Below the pieces are notes generated by a model. That model saw only the letters and a list, made by a program, of their open reading frames with translations, did not search any database and had not been told where the DNA came from. The translations under genes and the position numbers were made by a program. Positions 9,132 to 17,578 of a stretch of DNA of 64,000 bases are shown here, piece after piece (position 1 is the first letter of the stretch; each line of letters starts with the position of its first letter). This DNA comes from Sulfitobacter delicatus (GTDB lineage Bacteria; Pseudomonadota; Alphaproteobacteria; Rhodobacterales; Rhodobacteraceae), in NCBI RefSeq assembly GCF_900102535.1, contig NZ_FNBP01000005.1, positions 124,001 through 188,000 on the forward strand. The letters run 5' to 3'.

Positions 9132-9638
9132 ATGCGTGATCTTCTGAAATTCATGAATGCCTTTGTCGATGGCTACGGCTTTGCCGGTGTTGCCTCGTCG
9201 GTCGAGGTGCCCAAGATCGAGGTCGCAACCCGCGATTTCACGGCGGCGGGCATGGCTGGCCCCATCGAGGTGCGCATGGCGCGCCTGGCCAATGCACTGA
9301 TGTGCAAAATGACCTTTGAGGGCTTTGACCCGCATCTCTATGAGACGCTGGACATCACTGAGGGATCGCTGATCCCCTTCACCTGCAAGGGCTCCACCGA
9401 GGACGGTGATGGGGCAACTCATGCGCACTCGGTCACGATGCGCGGTTTCGTCAAAGTCCTCGATGAGGGTGAGTGGAAAGACGGTGAAAACGTCCCGCTC
9501 AAGCTGGACCTGAGCTTGCGTTACTACAAGCGCGAGCGCGATGGCATCGAGCTCTTTGAGATTGACCAGGAAAACATGATTTTCCGCGTCAAGGGCAAGG
9601 ACCTCCTGGCCGAGCACCGCGCCAATATTGGCCGCTGA
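9132..9638 (+). CDS. Phage major tail tube protein (GpFII)
   Basis: This 168-residue protein forms the inner tube of the contractile tail. It opens with MRDLLKFMNAFVDGYGFAGVASSVEVP, and the region around MAGPIEVRMARLANALMCKMTFEGFDP is typical of P2 FII homologues. An AAGGAGGGC ribosome-binding site precedes the start. The length is close to P2 FII (172 residues), and the gene directly follows the sheath gene. Confidence 0.94.
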   Translation: MRDLLKFMNAFVDGYGFAGVASSVEVPKIEVATRDFTAAGMAGPIEVRMARLANALMCKMTFEGFDPHLYETLDITEGSLIPFTCKGSTEDGDGATHAHSVTMRGFVKVLDEGEWKDGENVPLKLDLSLRYYKRERDGIELFEIDQENMIFRVKGKDLLAEHRANIGR

Positions 9639-9692
9639 GCGCGCTCAAGTAGCGAAGCGGTAGCGCACAACTCAAGGATAGAAGGCTGAGAC

Positions 9693-9986
9693 ATGGCACA
9701 TACTGAGACCTATACGCTCGAATACCCCTTCACCCACAAGGGTGAGGAGGTCACCGAACTGACCATCCGCCGCCCCAAGATGCGTGACCTCAAGAAATTC
9801 GAGGCCATCAAGGACAAGATGAAAAAGAGCTTCACCATGCTTTCTGATCTTGCCGAGATCGGCCCCGATACCGTGGAGGAGCTGGACCCCGTTGATTTCA
9901 ATGCGGCCTCGGTGATGATCGCGGGTTTTTTGGGCGTATCGGAGGAGGAAATCCAAAAGATTTCAGGGCAATTTCCCTCTTCATGA
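9693..9986 (+). CDS. Phage tail assembly chaperone (GpE)
   Basis: This 97-residue protein is the short product of the tail assembly chaperone pair that loads the tape measure. It has the RRPKMRDLKKFEAIKD stretch of the GpE/gp41 tail chaperone family. The heptamer TTTTTTG at 9926 to 9932 is read in frame as GGT TTT TTG. A -1 slip there continues without a stop into the next ORF, giving a fusion of about 137 residues, close to the 142-residue E+E' product of P2. The stop overlaps the ATG at 9983. Confidence 0.88.
   Translation: MAHTETYTLEYPFTHKGEEVTELTIRRPKMRDLKKFEAIKDKMKKSFTMLSDLAEIGPDTVEELDPVDFNAASVMIAGFLGVSEEEIQKISGQFPSS
9926..9932 (+). other. Programmed -1 ribosomal frameshift site for GpE/GpE+E'
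   Basis: The heptamer TTTTTTG lies 18 codons before the end of gpE in the register T_TTT_TTG. After a -1 shift the frame runs from 9932 through GGG CGT ATC and beyond, stays open across the gpE stop and joins the E' ORF at 9983. This is the same slippery sequence and arrangement known for P2. No downstream pseudoknot was evaluated. Confidence 0.8.
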
Positions 9987-10105
9987 GCCGACATTTCCAC
10001 TGGCAACCGTCCGAGATTGATGCGTTGCCAGTGGAGGAGCTCCTCGATGCCTTCGAGGATGCAAAAGACTACCTGAGAATTGAGGCGGAGGCGCAGAACT
10101 CATGA
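9983..10105 (+). CDS. GpE'-type short tail protein (P2 GpE domain)
   Basis: This 40-residue ORF starts with an ATG that overlaps the gpE stop and ends by ATGA overlap with the tape measure start. It contains the short conserved pattern HFHWQPSEIDALPVEELL then DAFEDAKDYL, typical of the 40-residue P2 GpE' domain. It is most likely made mainly as the C-terminal part of the frameshift fusion, with free initiation at 9983 as an alternative. Confidence 0.82.
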   Translation: MSRHFHWQPSEIDALPVEELLDAFEDAKDYLRIEAEAQNS

Positions 10106-13100
10106 TCCCTACAAGTGTTGGCGTCGATGTCCTTGTGAGCCTGGCAGACAGGCTCACAGCCCCTCTCAGGAATGCCGAGGATACCGTGGCCAAGGCCAGT
10201 GAGCGCATGCAAAAGCGCCTGGCCTTGTCCATGAAGCTGGCGGGCGGTGGTGCCGCCGCCGCTGGGATCGCCTACGGTGCGCAACGCTTGGTCACGGGCT
10301 TCACCGATAGTATCCGCGATGTCGAGCGCGCCAAGGGCGAGCTGGCCACCTTGGGTGTGCGCGATCTCGATGCCGTGGTGCGCCGTGGCCAGGAGATGCA
10401 AATGCAGCTCGCGGGTGTCACGGCGGATGCCTTTGTGCGCGCCTCCTACGACATCAAGTCTGGGATTAGCTCACTCACCGATCAGGGCGTGGCCGATATG
10501 ACCGCCTCGGCAATGCTGGTGGCCAAGGCAACCAAGGGCCAAGCCGAGCAAATGACCTCCCTTTTTGCGACCTCTTACGGGATCTTCAAAAAGCAGATGG
10601 AGGACCTCACTGACGCGGAATTTGGCGAGCAATTTGGCGCGGCTCTTTCTGCCTCGGTGCAACAGTTCAAAACTGATGGCGCGGCGATGCAACAGGCCAT
10701 CGAGAGCGCTGGCGCGGGTGCGGTCAATCTCGGCATGGATATGACCGAGCAACTGACCCTCCTGGGCATGATGCAACAACAGATGCAGGCCGGTGAGGCT
10801 GGCACGGCCCTGCGCGCCTTTGCGACCAACGCGGCCAAGGCGCACGAGGCCTTTGGCAAGATGCAAGTAAGCGCGGATCGCCCTGTGCGGGTGCGCATCC
10901 TGGATGAGAATGGCGGATTGAGGGACATGCCTGACATCCTGGCCGATCTCCAGGCGCGCTATGGCGAGACGCTCGATGCCTTTGAGGCGGCTGAGATCAA
11001 AGAGGCCTTTGGCACTGATGAGGCCATGAAAATGATCAATGCCCTCTATGGCCAGGAGGCGGCGGTGCGCGCCAATGCAGATGCGCTCGGTGACGCGGCC
11101 CAGCAAGGCTCTGAGTTCACCTCAGCGATGGCCGCTGCCGCTGATAACAACTGGGATGCCACGATGGTGCTGATGTCCCAAAAGATGGATGTGATCAGCC
11201 AAAAGATTGGCGAGCGCCTCTTGCCCGTGGTGCAACGCTTGGTGCCCTATATCGATGCTTTCATTGCTACCGCCTTTGACTGGATCGACGCCAACCCAGA
11301 GCTGATCACGGGGATCGGCGCGGTGGTCGTGGGGCTGGGGGCATTGGCGGCGGTGATCGCGCCCATCCTGATCGGCGCGGGGGCGCTGGTGAGCGGCTGG
11401 GCAATGATGAGCTTTGGGGCCACTAAGCTAGTGCTCAGCTTGGCGGGGATGGCCAAGTGGGTGTTGGGTGCTGTCAAGGGTCTCTTGTGGCTCGGTCGCA
11501 CCGTGCTCCCCTTGGTGGGCAAAGCCGTGCTCTTTCTGGGTCGTGCGCTCATCGCCAACCCTATCGGCCTCATCATCGCGGCCATCGCGGGCGCGGCCTA
11601 TCTGATCTATCAGAATTGGGAGCCAATCGCCGGTTTCTTTGCCGATGTGTGGGGGCGCGTCACCGATGCGGTAAGCTCGGCTTGGAGTTACATGCAGGGG
11701 CTCTTTGATCGATACAACCCGCGCGACATAATCACTAACGCCTGGCAAGGTGTGGCGGGCTTCTTTGGGCGGCTCTGGGACCGCATCAAGGGCGGTGTGA
11801 GCGCTGGCTGGGAGCTGATCAAATCCACGTTCCTCAACTATCATCCAGTGGGCTTGATCCTGTCGAATTGGGATGGCATCTCAGAGACCTTCGCGGGCTA
11901 TTGGGAGAGCATCAAGACCGGCGTTTCGACGGGCTGGGAAGCCATCAAAGCGCTCTTTCTGGACTATCACCCGCTCGGCTTGATCATTTCCAACTGGAGC
12001 ACCATTGCCGACACTTTCGCGGGCTACTGGACCTCTATTAAAGATGGGGTTGCAACAGGCTGGGACGCAATCAAGACAAAGCTCGGCGAGTTCGGCCCCG
12101 CTGCCCTGATCGAGGCAACCTGGGCGGGTGTGGCCGATTGGTTTGGATCGCTTTGGGAGCGGGTCAAAACCAAATTCACTGACATCACCTGGGCGGATGT
12201 GCTCCCAGATTGGGATTGGGGCTTTATCAGCGATTTTGACCTCACAGACGTGATCAAGTGGCCTGAGCCGCCCGATTGGTGGAAACGCCTGATGGGCCAG
12301 GAGGTAGTTGATGTAGCCCCGCCCAAAGCCTCAGAGAGTGCGGGCTTTGATGCCTTGCCATACCATCAACAGGATGTGGCGCGGGTTGTCGAGAATGTTG
12401 TGGCGTCTGGACCATTGCCCACCCCGGCGCACATCGAGGAGCTGGAGTTGGGCATCGCTGACATCAATGCTCAGATCGCCGAGGCGCAAGCTGGCATCGC
12501 CAATCTTGGCGAGGGCCCAATGACCGCCGCGATGGCTATGCCCTACCAGGACCAAATCCGCGCACTCACCGCCGATCTGGAGGTGGCCGAGGCTGAGCTG
12601 AAGGATGCGCGCGCCAGGTCCGATGAACTCGGCCAGGCGCTCCAGGTTCTCTCTGAGACCGAGGCCACACCAGAGATCAACACCGCCTCGGTGGATGCCG
12701 CCTTGGCCAAGGTGGCGCGGCTCTCGGCATCATTGCGCAACCTGCCAGGCGGTGCCCCTGCCACCAACTCCAGCGGCTCCCCTGTTCAAGCTCGCGCCAA
12801 GGGTGGCGCGTTTCGGCCTGGCTGGCTTCTAACGGGCGAGGAAGGCCCAGAGCTGGAGTATCGCACCGAGGGCGGGTTCATCGCCCACAACCGTGCCCTG
12901 CGCAACATGCTCGACATGGCCACTCGCACCCGTGACCTGGTGAGCGGCATTGGTTTTGATGGCGTTGCAGGCGCATCCATGCCCGCGATGGCAACGGTGG
13001 CGGCGGCGGGCGGATCGGCTATGCAGCGCGGCCCGATCACCTTCTCGCCTCAATATAATATGCCTTTGGCCTTTGAGGGCGGTGTTGATCTTGATGAGGT

Positions 13101-13179
13101 GCGGGCAACTGTGCGCGCCGAGCTGAGCGATGCCGAGGACCGCGCGCGCGTCGAATTGAGAGGGCTTTTGCATGACTAA
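10102..13179 (+). CDS. Phage tail tape measure protein (GpT)
   Basis: This 1025-residue protein sets the tail length and is threaded through the tube. Residues 1 to about 370 are the TP901-type tape measure core (SIRDVERAKGELATLGV, then ATKGQAEQMTSLFATSYGIF). Hydrophobic membrane-like segments follow between about residues 395 and 500. A tandem array of 42-residue units occupies about residues 538 to 690, and a coiled-coil stretch lies near residues 775 to 840. The C-terminal part has the GGAFRPGWLLTGEEGPELEY motif seen near tape measure ends. It overlaps E' by ATGA and U by eight bases. Confidence 0.94.
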   Translation: MIPTSVGVDVLVSLADRLTAPLRNAEDTVAKASERMQKRLALSMKLAGGGAAAAGIAYGAQRLVTGFTDSIRDVERAKGELATLGVRDLDAVVRRGQEMQMQLAGVTADAFVRASYDIKSGISSLTDQGVADMTASAMLVAKATKGQAEQMTSLFATSYGIFKKQMEDLTDAEFGEQFGAALSASVQQFKTDGAAMQQAIESAGAGAVNLGMDMTEQLTLLGMMQQQMQAGEAGTALRAFATNAAKAHEAFGKMQVSADRPVRVRILDENGGLRDMPDILADLQARYGETLDAFEAAEIKEAFGTDEAMKMINALYGQEAAVRANADALGDAAQQGSEFTSAMAAAADNNWDATMVLMSQKMDVISQKIGERLLPVVQRLVPYIDAFIATAFDWIDANPELITGIGAVVVGLGALAAVIAPILIGAGALVSGWAMMSFGATKLVLSLAGMAKWVLGAVKGLLWLGRTVLPLVGKAVLFLGRALIANPIGLIIAAIAGAAYLIYQNWEPIAGFFADVWGRVTDAVSSAWSYMQGLFDRYNPRDIITNAWQGVAGFFGRLWDRIKGGVSAGWELIKSTFLNYHPVGLILSNWDGISETFAGYWESIKTGVSTGWEAIKALFLDYHPLGLIISNWSTIADTFAGYWTSIKDGVATGWDAIKTKLGEFGPAALIEATWAGVADWFGSLWERVKTKFTDITWADVLPDWDWGFISDFDLTDVIKWPEPPDWWKRLMGQEVVDVAPPKASESAGFDALPYHQQDVARVVENVVASGPLPTPAHIEELELGIADINAQIAEAQAGIANLGEGPMTAAMAMPYQDQIRALTADLEVAEAELKDARARSDELGQALQVLSETEATPEINTASVDAALAKVARLSASLRNLPGGAPATNSSGSPVQARAKGGAFRPGWLLTGEEGPELEYRTEGGFIAHNRALRNMLDMATRTRDLVSGIGFDGVAGASMPAMATVAAAGGSAMQRGPITFSPQYNMPLAFEGGVDLDEVRATVRAELSDAEDRARVELRGLLHD
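11713..12180 (+). repeat. Tandem 126-bp coding repeats in the tape measure gene
   Basis: Three full units begin at 11713, 11839 and 11965, and a partial fourth begins at 12091, at exact 126-bp (42-codon) spacing. Each unit opens with a YNP, YHP or FGP triplet and contains a W-x-x-I/V-x-x-x-F-x-x-x-W core followed by GW-x-x-IK. The second and third units are the most alike (YHPxGLIxSNW). Unit number would change tail length, so the array is a simple length-tuning device. Confidence 0.85.
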
Positions 13180-13627
13180 GGTGATGATGATGCTCGGCGC
13201 TTATCCGTTCATGCTGGACACCGCCGCCTATCAACAGCTCAAGCGGGTTTCGACCTATCGCTGGAAACAGCAAGACCGGATCGGGCGCAAGCCTGGCCAG
13301 CAATTCGTGGGGCCTGGTGCTGATCAGATCACCCTCTCAGGCGAAATCCTGCCCCATTGGAAAGGCGGCTATGGCCAGCTCGATCTCATGCGCGCCCAGG
13401 CGGATCGCGGCAAGCCTCTGGTGCTCCTGGAGGGCTATGGCGGCTTTGTCCTGGGCGATTGGGTGATCCTCAAGATCGAGGAAACCAAGAGCGAGCTGGA
13501 GGCCGATGGTGCGCCCCGCGTGATCACCTTCTCGATCACGCTCAAGGAATATGGCAGCGATGAGGGTGGTTTTGGTGGCTTTGGCCTTGCTCTCGCGGCG
13601 CTCTCAACACTGGCGAGGCTGACATGA
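13172..13627 (+). CDS. Phage tail protein U (GpU)
   Basis: This 151-residue protein is the tail tube terminator/baseplate hub-associated GpU. It has the family pattern MMMLGAYPFMLDTAAYQQL near the N-terminus, QFVGPGADQITLSGEILP in the middle and the FSITLKEYGSD strand near residue 125. It overlaps the tape measure by eight bases and X by four. The order T-U-X-D fits many P2-like prophages. Confidence 0.93.
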   Translation: MTKVMMMLGAYPFMLDTAAYQQLKRVSTYRWKQQDRIGRKPGQQFVGPGADQITLSGEILPHWKGGYGQLDLMRAQADRGKPLVLLEGYGGFVLGDWVILKIEETKSELEADGAPRVITFSITLKEYGSDEGGFGGFGLALAALSTLARLT

Positions 13628-13830
13628 TCTATCGCACCAAGGATGGCGATGTCCTGGATCGGGTATGCGCCAAGCACTATGGCGATGCCCCTTATAGTGT
13701 CGAGGAGGTCCTTGCGGCCAATCCTGGGCTGGCGGCGCATGGGCCGGTCCTGAGCTCTGGCATCCTCATCGAGCTCCCAGCGGTCGAGGAGACCGCCCAG
13801 GAGAAACCCACAATCCGGCTCTGGGATTGA
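13624..13830 (+). CDS. Phage tail protein X (LysM-like)
   Basis: This 68-residue protein has the GpX/LysM-like pattern YRTKDGDVLDRVCAKHYGD, then VLAANPGLAAHGPVLSSG. Such proteins bind peptidoglycan or cap the spike hub. In P2, X is in the head operon, whereas here it lies between U and D, as in many non-enterobacterial relatives. Its start overlaps the stop of U. Confidence 0.92.
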   Translation: MIYRTKDGDVLDRVCAKHYGDAPYSVEEVLAANPGLAAHGPVLSSGILIELPAVEETAQEKPTIRLWD

Positions 13831-13834
13831 TCGC

Positions 13835-14806
13835 ATGACCCCTGATTTCAAAGTGATCGCGGCGGGCATCAACATCACCAGCCAGATCGAGGATCGCCTC
13901 CTCAGCCTGGTGGTGAAGGATGAGGCGGGCTTTAAGTCTGACACGGTGGAGATCACCCTCGATGATCGCGACAACGCCATCGAGCTCCCCTTGCCTGGTG
14001 CGCCGCTCATTGTGTTCATGGGGTACAAAGAGACATTCCTTGCGCCAATGGGCGTTTTCACGGCGGATGAGGTAGTGGCCAAAGGCCCGCCAGATCGGGT
14101 GACAATTCGCGGCAAGGCCGTGAACCTGGGCGGATCGATCAAAGAGCAAAAGACCCGCAACTGGGATGATAAGACTATCGAGGACATCGTGGGCACCATC
14201 GCGGGCGAGCATGGCCTGGAGCCGAAGGTGGCCGAGGAGCTCAAGCCTTTTCTATATGAGCACCTCGATCAGACCGATGAGAGCGACATCAACTTTCTCA
14301 CCAGGATCGCCAAGGATCATGACGCCATCGCCACCGTGAAAGGTGAGGCGCTCCTCTTTATTGGCAAGGGTGAAGGCAAGACCGCCAGCGGCATCCCGAT
14401 GATCCCACGCCCGATCACCAGGAACGGTGAGCTGCGCTGGTCTATGACCCTGGCCAGCCGTGGCAACTTCAAGGCCGTGGAGGCTCACTGGCACAATGAG
14501 GAAACAGGCCAGAAAGAGACCGTGACCGCTGGTGAGGGATCGCCGGTGAAGCGCTTGCGCCACGTCCACTCCACCAAGGCCGAGGCTGAGAAAGCCGCCA
14601 AGGCCAAACTCGATGAGTTTAAGCGCGGGGATGATACCCTCAGCATCACGATGCCAGGCGATCCAACGGTCGCGGCTGAGGGTCAGATCATCGCCCTGGG
14701 TTTTAGGGTCGGGGTGAGTGGTCTATGGTCTGTCACAAGCGCCCGCCACCAGATCAGCGGCGGGGGCTTCACCACCTCAATCGAGACGGAAAAGCCGAAA
14801 GAATGA
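13835..14806 (+). CDS. Phage late control protein D (tail hub)
   Basis: This 323-residue protein is the gp27-like hub above the spike, named late control D in P2. It opens with DFKVIAAGINITSQIEDRLLSL and has DEAGFKSDTVEITLDDRDNAIELP, both typical of the family. It is the last phage gene on this strand. The next gene is a host gene on the opposite strand, 75 bases away. Confidence 0.93.
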   Translation: MTPDFKVIAAGINITSQIEDRLLSLVVKDEAGFKSDTVEITLDDRDNAIELPLPGAPLIVFMGYKETFLAPMGVFTADEVVAKGPPDRVTIRGKAVNLGGSIKEQKTRNWDDKTIEDIVGTIAGEHGLEPKVAEELKPFLYEHLDQTDESDINFLTRIAKDHDAIATVKGEALLFIGKGEGKTASGIPMIPRPITRNGELRWSMTLASRGNFKAVEAHWHNEETGQKETVTAGEGSPVKRLRHVHSTKAEAEKAAKAKLDEFKRGDDTLSITMPGDPTVAAEGQIIALGFRVGVSGLWSVTSARHQISGGGFTTSIETEKPKE

Positions 14807-14820
14807 AACTGGATCGACAA

Positions 14821-14849
14821 GCGGATCAATGAAAATTAAATTGATCCGC
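14821..14849. terminator. Perfect inverted repeat at the prophage-host junction
   Basis: GCGGATCAAT at 14821 to 14830 and ATTGATCCGC at 14840 to 14849 are perfect 10-base arms around a 9-base A/T-rich loop. The repeat lies between the convergent ends of phage gene D and the COQ10-like gene. An A6T5 run follows on the + strand but starts a few bases after the stem, so a bidirectional terminator is likely though not textbook. It could also mark the phage boundary. Confidence 0.5.
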
Positions 14850-14880
14850 AATGAAAAAATTTTTGGTCCGGTCCAGAATC

Positions 14881-15333
14881 TTATCCCTGCGGCCCGTAAA
14901 GCGCTTTCGCCCGCGCCTCAAACGCCCGCACAACCCGCTGCATCGCCTCATTAAAGACCACGCCAATGATCTTTTGCAGGATCGCGTTCTTGAATTCGAA
15001 ATCGACAAAGAAATGCACCTGACAGCCGTCGAGCGAATCCTCAAAATGCCAGTTCGATTTCATGTATTTAAACGGTCCGTCCAAATACTCTGTATCGATC
15101 TTCTTTTCATCCGGCCACAGCACCACGCGGCTGGTAAAACGCTCGCGGAACACCTTGAAGGAAATCACCAGATCGGCCTCCATCACACGGTGATCACCCC
15201 GGTCCTCGTCGCTGCGAATGCGCGCAGCGGCGGTCCAGGGCAGGAATTCAGGATAGCGGCCCACGTCGGCGACCAGATCATACATCTGTTGCGCAGTGTA
15301 AGGCAGTTGGCGGGTCTCAGAATGGGTGGGCAT
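14881..15333 (-). CDS. COQ10/RatA-family START-domain protein (ubiquinone-binding)
   Basis: This 150-residue protein belongs to the polyketide-cyclase/START family that includes mitochondrial COQ10 and bacterial RatA. The opening [22 protein letters not shown] is the family signature, and the end [19 protein letters not shown] also fits. In alphaproteobacteria it is thought to bind ubiquinone and help its use in respiration, and the toxin name is inherited from E. coli RatA. Its 3' end abuts the prophage, with only the inverted repeat between. Confidence 0.88.
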   Translation of the reverse strand: MPTHSETRQLPYTAQQMYDLVADVGRYPEFLPWTAAARIRSDEDRGDHRVMEADLVISFKVFRERFTSRVVLWPDEKKIDTEYLDGPFKYMKSNWHFEDSLDGCQVHFFVDFEFKNAILQKIIGVVFNEAMQRVVRAFEARAKALYGPQG

Positions 15334-15401
15334 TGCGTTCCGTTGCGTTGCAGGTTACCCCCTATCTCACTGTTCGACCCCGCAGATTCAAGGGCAAAAC
15401 C

Positions 15402-15938
15402 ATGGCACAACGGCCTTACGTCATCGATGAAATGATCTCGGCCAAGGCCATCGCGGCCCGGATCGAAGACCTCTGTCGCGAGATTCACGATGAATTCGAC
15501 GGCACCGACAAGCTGATCGTCGTGGGGCTCCTGCGCGGCTCTTTCGTGTTCATCGCCGATTTGGTGCGCGAGTTGGACTTGCCCATCGAAGTCGATTTCC
15601 TCGAAGCCTCCAGCTATGGCGACGCGATGGAGAGCAGCCGCGAAGTGCGTATCCTCAAAGACCTGCGCGGCGCCATCGAAGGCCGCGATGTGCTGGTCGT
15701 CGAAGACATCGTCGACACCGGCCACACGCTGCACCATGTCACCAATTTGCTGCGCTCGCGCGAGCCTAAGCGGCTTAAATCCATTGCTTTGCTGGATAAA
15801 CCGACGCGGCGCGAGGTAGACCTCAAGGCCGATTGGACCGGTTTCGAGATCCCCGACGAATTCGTGGTCGGCTACGGCATCGACTTTGCCCAACGCAACC
15901 GCAACCTGCCCTTCATCGGCAAGGTCCGCTTTACGTGA
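15402..15938 (+). CDS. hpt: Hypoxanthine phosphoribosyltransferase
   Basis: This 178-residue enzyme salvages hypoxanthine (and guanine) to IMP/GMP using PRPP. The PRPP loop is visible as [14 protein letters not shown] around residues 95 to 110, and the [17 protein letters not shown] stretch near residue 40 is the second family motif. I chose the ATG at 15402 because it matches the family start ([12 protein letters not shown]). The track to 15333 upstream is non-homologous. Its stop overlaps the start of the next small gene (TGATG). Confidence 0.93.
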   Translation: MAQRPYVIDEMISAKAIAARIEDLCREIHDEFDGTDKLIVVGLLRGSFVFIADLVRELDLPIEVDFLEASSYGDAMESSREVRILKDLRGAIEGRDVLVVEDIVDTGHTLHHVTNLLRSREPKRLKSIALLDKPTRREVDLKADWTGFEIPDEFVVGYGIDFAQRNRNLPFIGKVRFT

Positions 15939-16111
15939 TGGACCCGCGCTGGCTGTTGCGCATGTCCCTTTGGGTGCGCAACCCGCCATCGCTGAAACGG
16001 GTCATCCTCGTCTTTGCCATCATCGCCGCCGCGCTGGCCATCGGGCTGGTCGAATGGCTGGGCTATTGGCCCGATTGGGCCACTGCCGAACGCATCCCGC
16101 GCCGGTTCTAA
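15938..16111 (+). CDS. Small single-span membrane protein
   Basis: This 57-residue protein is translationally coupled to hpt through a TGATG overlap. It has a basic N-terminus ([21 protein letters not shown]), one transmembrane segment (VILVFAIIAAALAIGLVEWL) and a short tail with a GYWPDW motif. I do not know a function. Tight coupling to hpt and the good hydrophobic profile make it likely real. Confidence 0.7.
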   Translation: MDPRWLLRMSLWVRNPPSLKRVILVFAIIAAALAIGLVEWLGYWPDWATAERIPRRF

Positions 16112-16193
16112 GGCCCTCATCCGCCGATCACATTTTTGTTTTTTGCGACATATCGTCGCCATGTTACCCTGCGGAAATCAAAGGGAGAACATC

Positions 16194-16673
16194 ATGTATT
16201 TGACCAAGAGTATTTCTGCCATCAGCCTCGGCGCGCTGCTGATCGCCACCACGGGTTTTGCCGCCAGCCATAGCGATAAGGCCGCCAAAGCCGCCGTCGG
16301 CGCACGCCATGCCCAGATGCAGATCATTGCCTATCACACCGGCATTTTGGGCGGCATGGCCAAAGGCGAAGCCGAGTATGACGCTGAGAAGGCAAAGGCT
16401 GCCGCGTCCAACCTCCACGCCGCCGCCATGCTTGATCCCTCGACCATGTGGGTTGAAGGCACCGAGAACGGCATGGTCGAAGGGTCGGATGCCAAGCCCG
16501 AGGTCTGGACCGACGCCGAAGGTTTCGCCAGCAAGCTGGAGAACCTGCAAACCGCCAGCGCAGCGATGATGGATGCCGCCGGGACCGATCTGGATGCACT
16601 TAAGGCGAGCATGGGCAATCTGGGCAAAGCCTGTGGCGCCTGCCACGATGATTACCGCGTTCCCAAGAACTAA
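16194..16673 (+). CDS. Cytochrome c' / c-556 family monohaem cytochrome
   Basis: This 159-residue periplasmic protein has a signal peptide (cleavage near residue 24) and a C-terminal haem motif CGACH at residues 147 to 151, the layout of the four-helix cytochrome c' family. A Met at residue 42 in the first helix (RHAQM) suggests a six-coordinate c-556-like haem instead of a gas-binding c' haem. The start ATG at 16194 follows GGGAGA. The gene is three bases from the dihaem cytochrome gene and probably cotranscribed with it. Confidence 0.88.
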   Translation: MYLTKSISAISLGALLIATTGFAASHSDKAAKAAVGARHAQMQIIAYHTGILGGMAKGEAEYDAEKAKAAASNLHAAAMLDPSTMWVEGTENGMVEGSDAKPEVWTDAEGFASKLENLQTASAAMMDAAGTDLDALKASMGNLGKACGACHDDYRVPKN

Positions 16674-16676
16674 ATC

Positions 16677-17564
16677 TTGCGCCGTACCCTCTTGATTCTG
16701 CTGGGCTGCGCCGTTCTCGGCGCGGCCCTTGGCTGGGTGCTGACCCGGCCCGATCCGCTTGAGCCTAATTACGCCCAAGGTCTGACGCCTGACCCGCAAG
16801 CGGGCGCATTGATCTTTGCTGCCGGGGGCTGCGTGTCCTGTCATGCGGTGCCAAAAAGCGAAGACGAAGCGCAACTGGTCTTGGCCGGCGGGCTGGCCTT
16901 CCCCAGTAAGTTCGGCACCTTCTACGCGCCCAATATCTCGCCCGACCCCGAACAGGGCATCGGCACCTGGACCCTGCCGCAGTTCGCCCGCGCCGTCACC
17001 CGCGGCGTCTCGCCTGAGGGTCAGCATTACTACCCCGCCTTCCCCTATACCGCCTATGGCCATCTCGCCCCGCAGGACGTGGCGAACCTCTTTGCCTATA
17101 TGCAGAGCCTGCCCGCCAGTGACACGCCCAGCCAAGCGCATGAGGTGGGCTTTCCTTTCAACATCCGCCGCAGTCTGGGCATGTGGAAGCTGCTCTTTGC
17201 CGACGACGACTACGTGCTCTCGGGCGATCATGATGCCGAGGTGCTGCGCGGCCGCTATCTGGCCGAAGGGCTCGCCCATTGCGGCGAGTGTCATACGCCA
17301 CGCAACGCTCTGGGCGCGTTGGACCGCAGCGCGTGGTTGACAGGCGCGCCGAACCCCTCGGGAAAAGGCAAAATCCCCGGCATCACGCCTGCGCAACTGG
17401 AGTGGTCAAAGGTCGATCTGGTGGAGTATTTCACCTCCGGCTTCACGCCAGAGTATGACAGCGCGGGGGGTGAAATGGCCGAAGTGGTGAGAAACCTGTC
17501 GCAACTGCCCGAAAGCGACCGCGCCGCGATTGCCGCCTATCTGAAAGCCTTGCCCGGCGACTGA
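16677..17564 (+). CDS. Membrane-anchored dihaem cytochrome c
   Basis: This 295-residue protein starts at a TTG and has an uncleaved-looking N-terminal membrane segment (LLILLGCAVLGAALGWVL). Two class-I haem domains follow, with CVSCH at residues 52 to 56 and CGECH at 202 to 206. Phrases such as FYAPNISPDPEQGIGTW and RYLAEGLAHCGECHTPRN are typical of the dihaem subunits of membrane dehydrogenases and nitric-oxide/alcohol electron chains. It lies just after the c'/c-556 gene, so the two may exchange electrons. No dehydrogenase subunit is nearby. Confidence 0.88.
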   Translation: MRRTLLILLGCAVLGAALGWVLTRPDPLEPNYAQGLTPDPQAGALIFAAGGCVSCHAVPKSEDEAQLVLAGGLAFPSKFGTFYAPNISPDPEQGIGTWTLPQFARAVTRGVSPEGQHYYPAFPYTAYGHLAPQDVANLFAYMQSLPASDTPSQAHEVGFPFNIRRSLGMWKLLFADDDYVLSGDHDAEVLRGRYLAEGLAHCGECHTPRNALGALDRSAWLTGAPNPSGKGKIPGITPAQLEWSKVDLVEYFTSGFTPEYDSAGGEMAEVVRNLSQLPESDRAAIAAYLKALPGD

Positions 17565-17578
17565 CGCCGGGCCGCGTA

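Noticed and set aside
8436-9617. 393-codon open frame on the - strand across sheath and tube genes
   Set aside because: It spans two confident phage structural genes in antisense, and its translation has no domain signature.
1-14850. Possibility that the phage region is a headless tailocin
   Set aside because: A major capsid gene and a head-completion gene are present, so this is at least a former complete phage. Whether it is still functional cannot be judged because the left end is outside the window.
16164-17396. 410-codon open frame on the - strand opposite the two cytochrome genes
   Set aside because: It is a shadow of CxxCH-containing genes with strong family evidence, and it has no start context or motif of its own.
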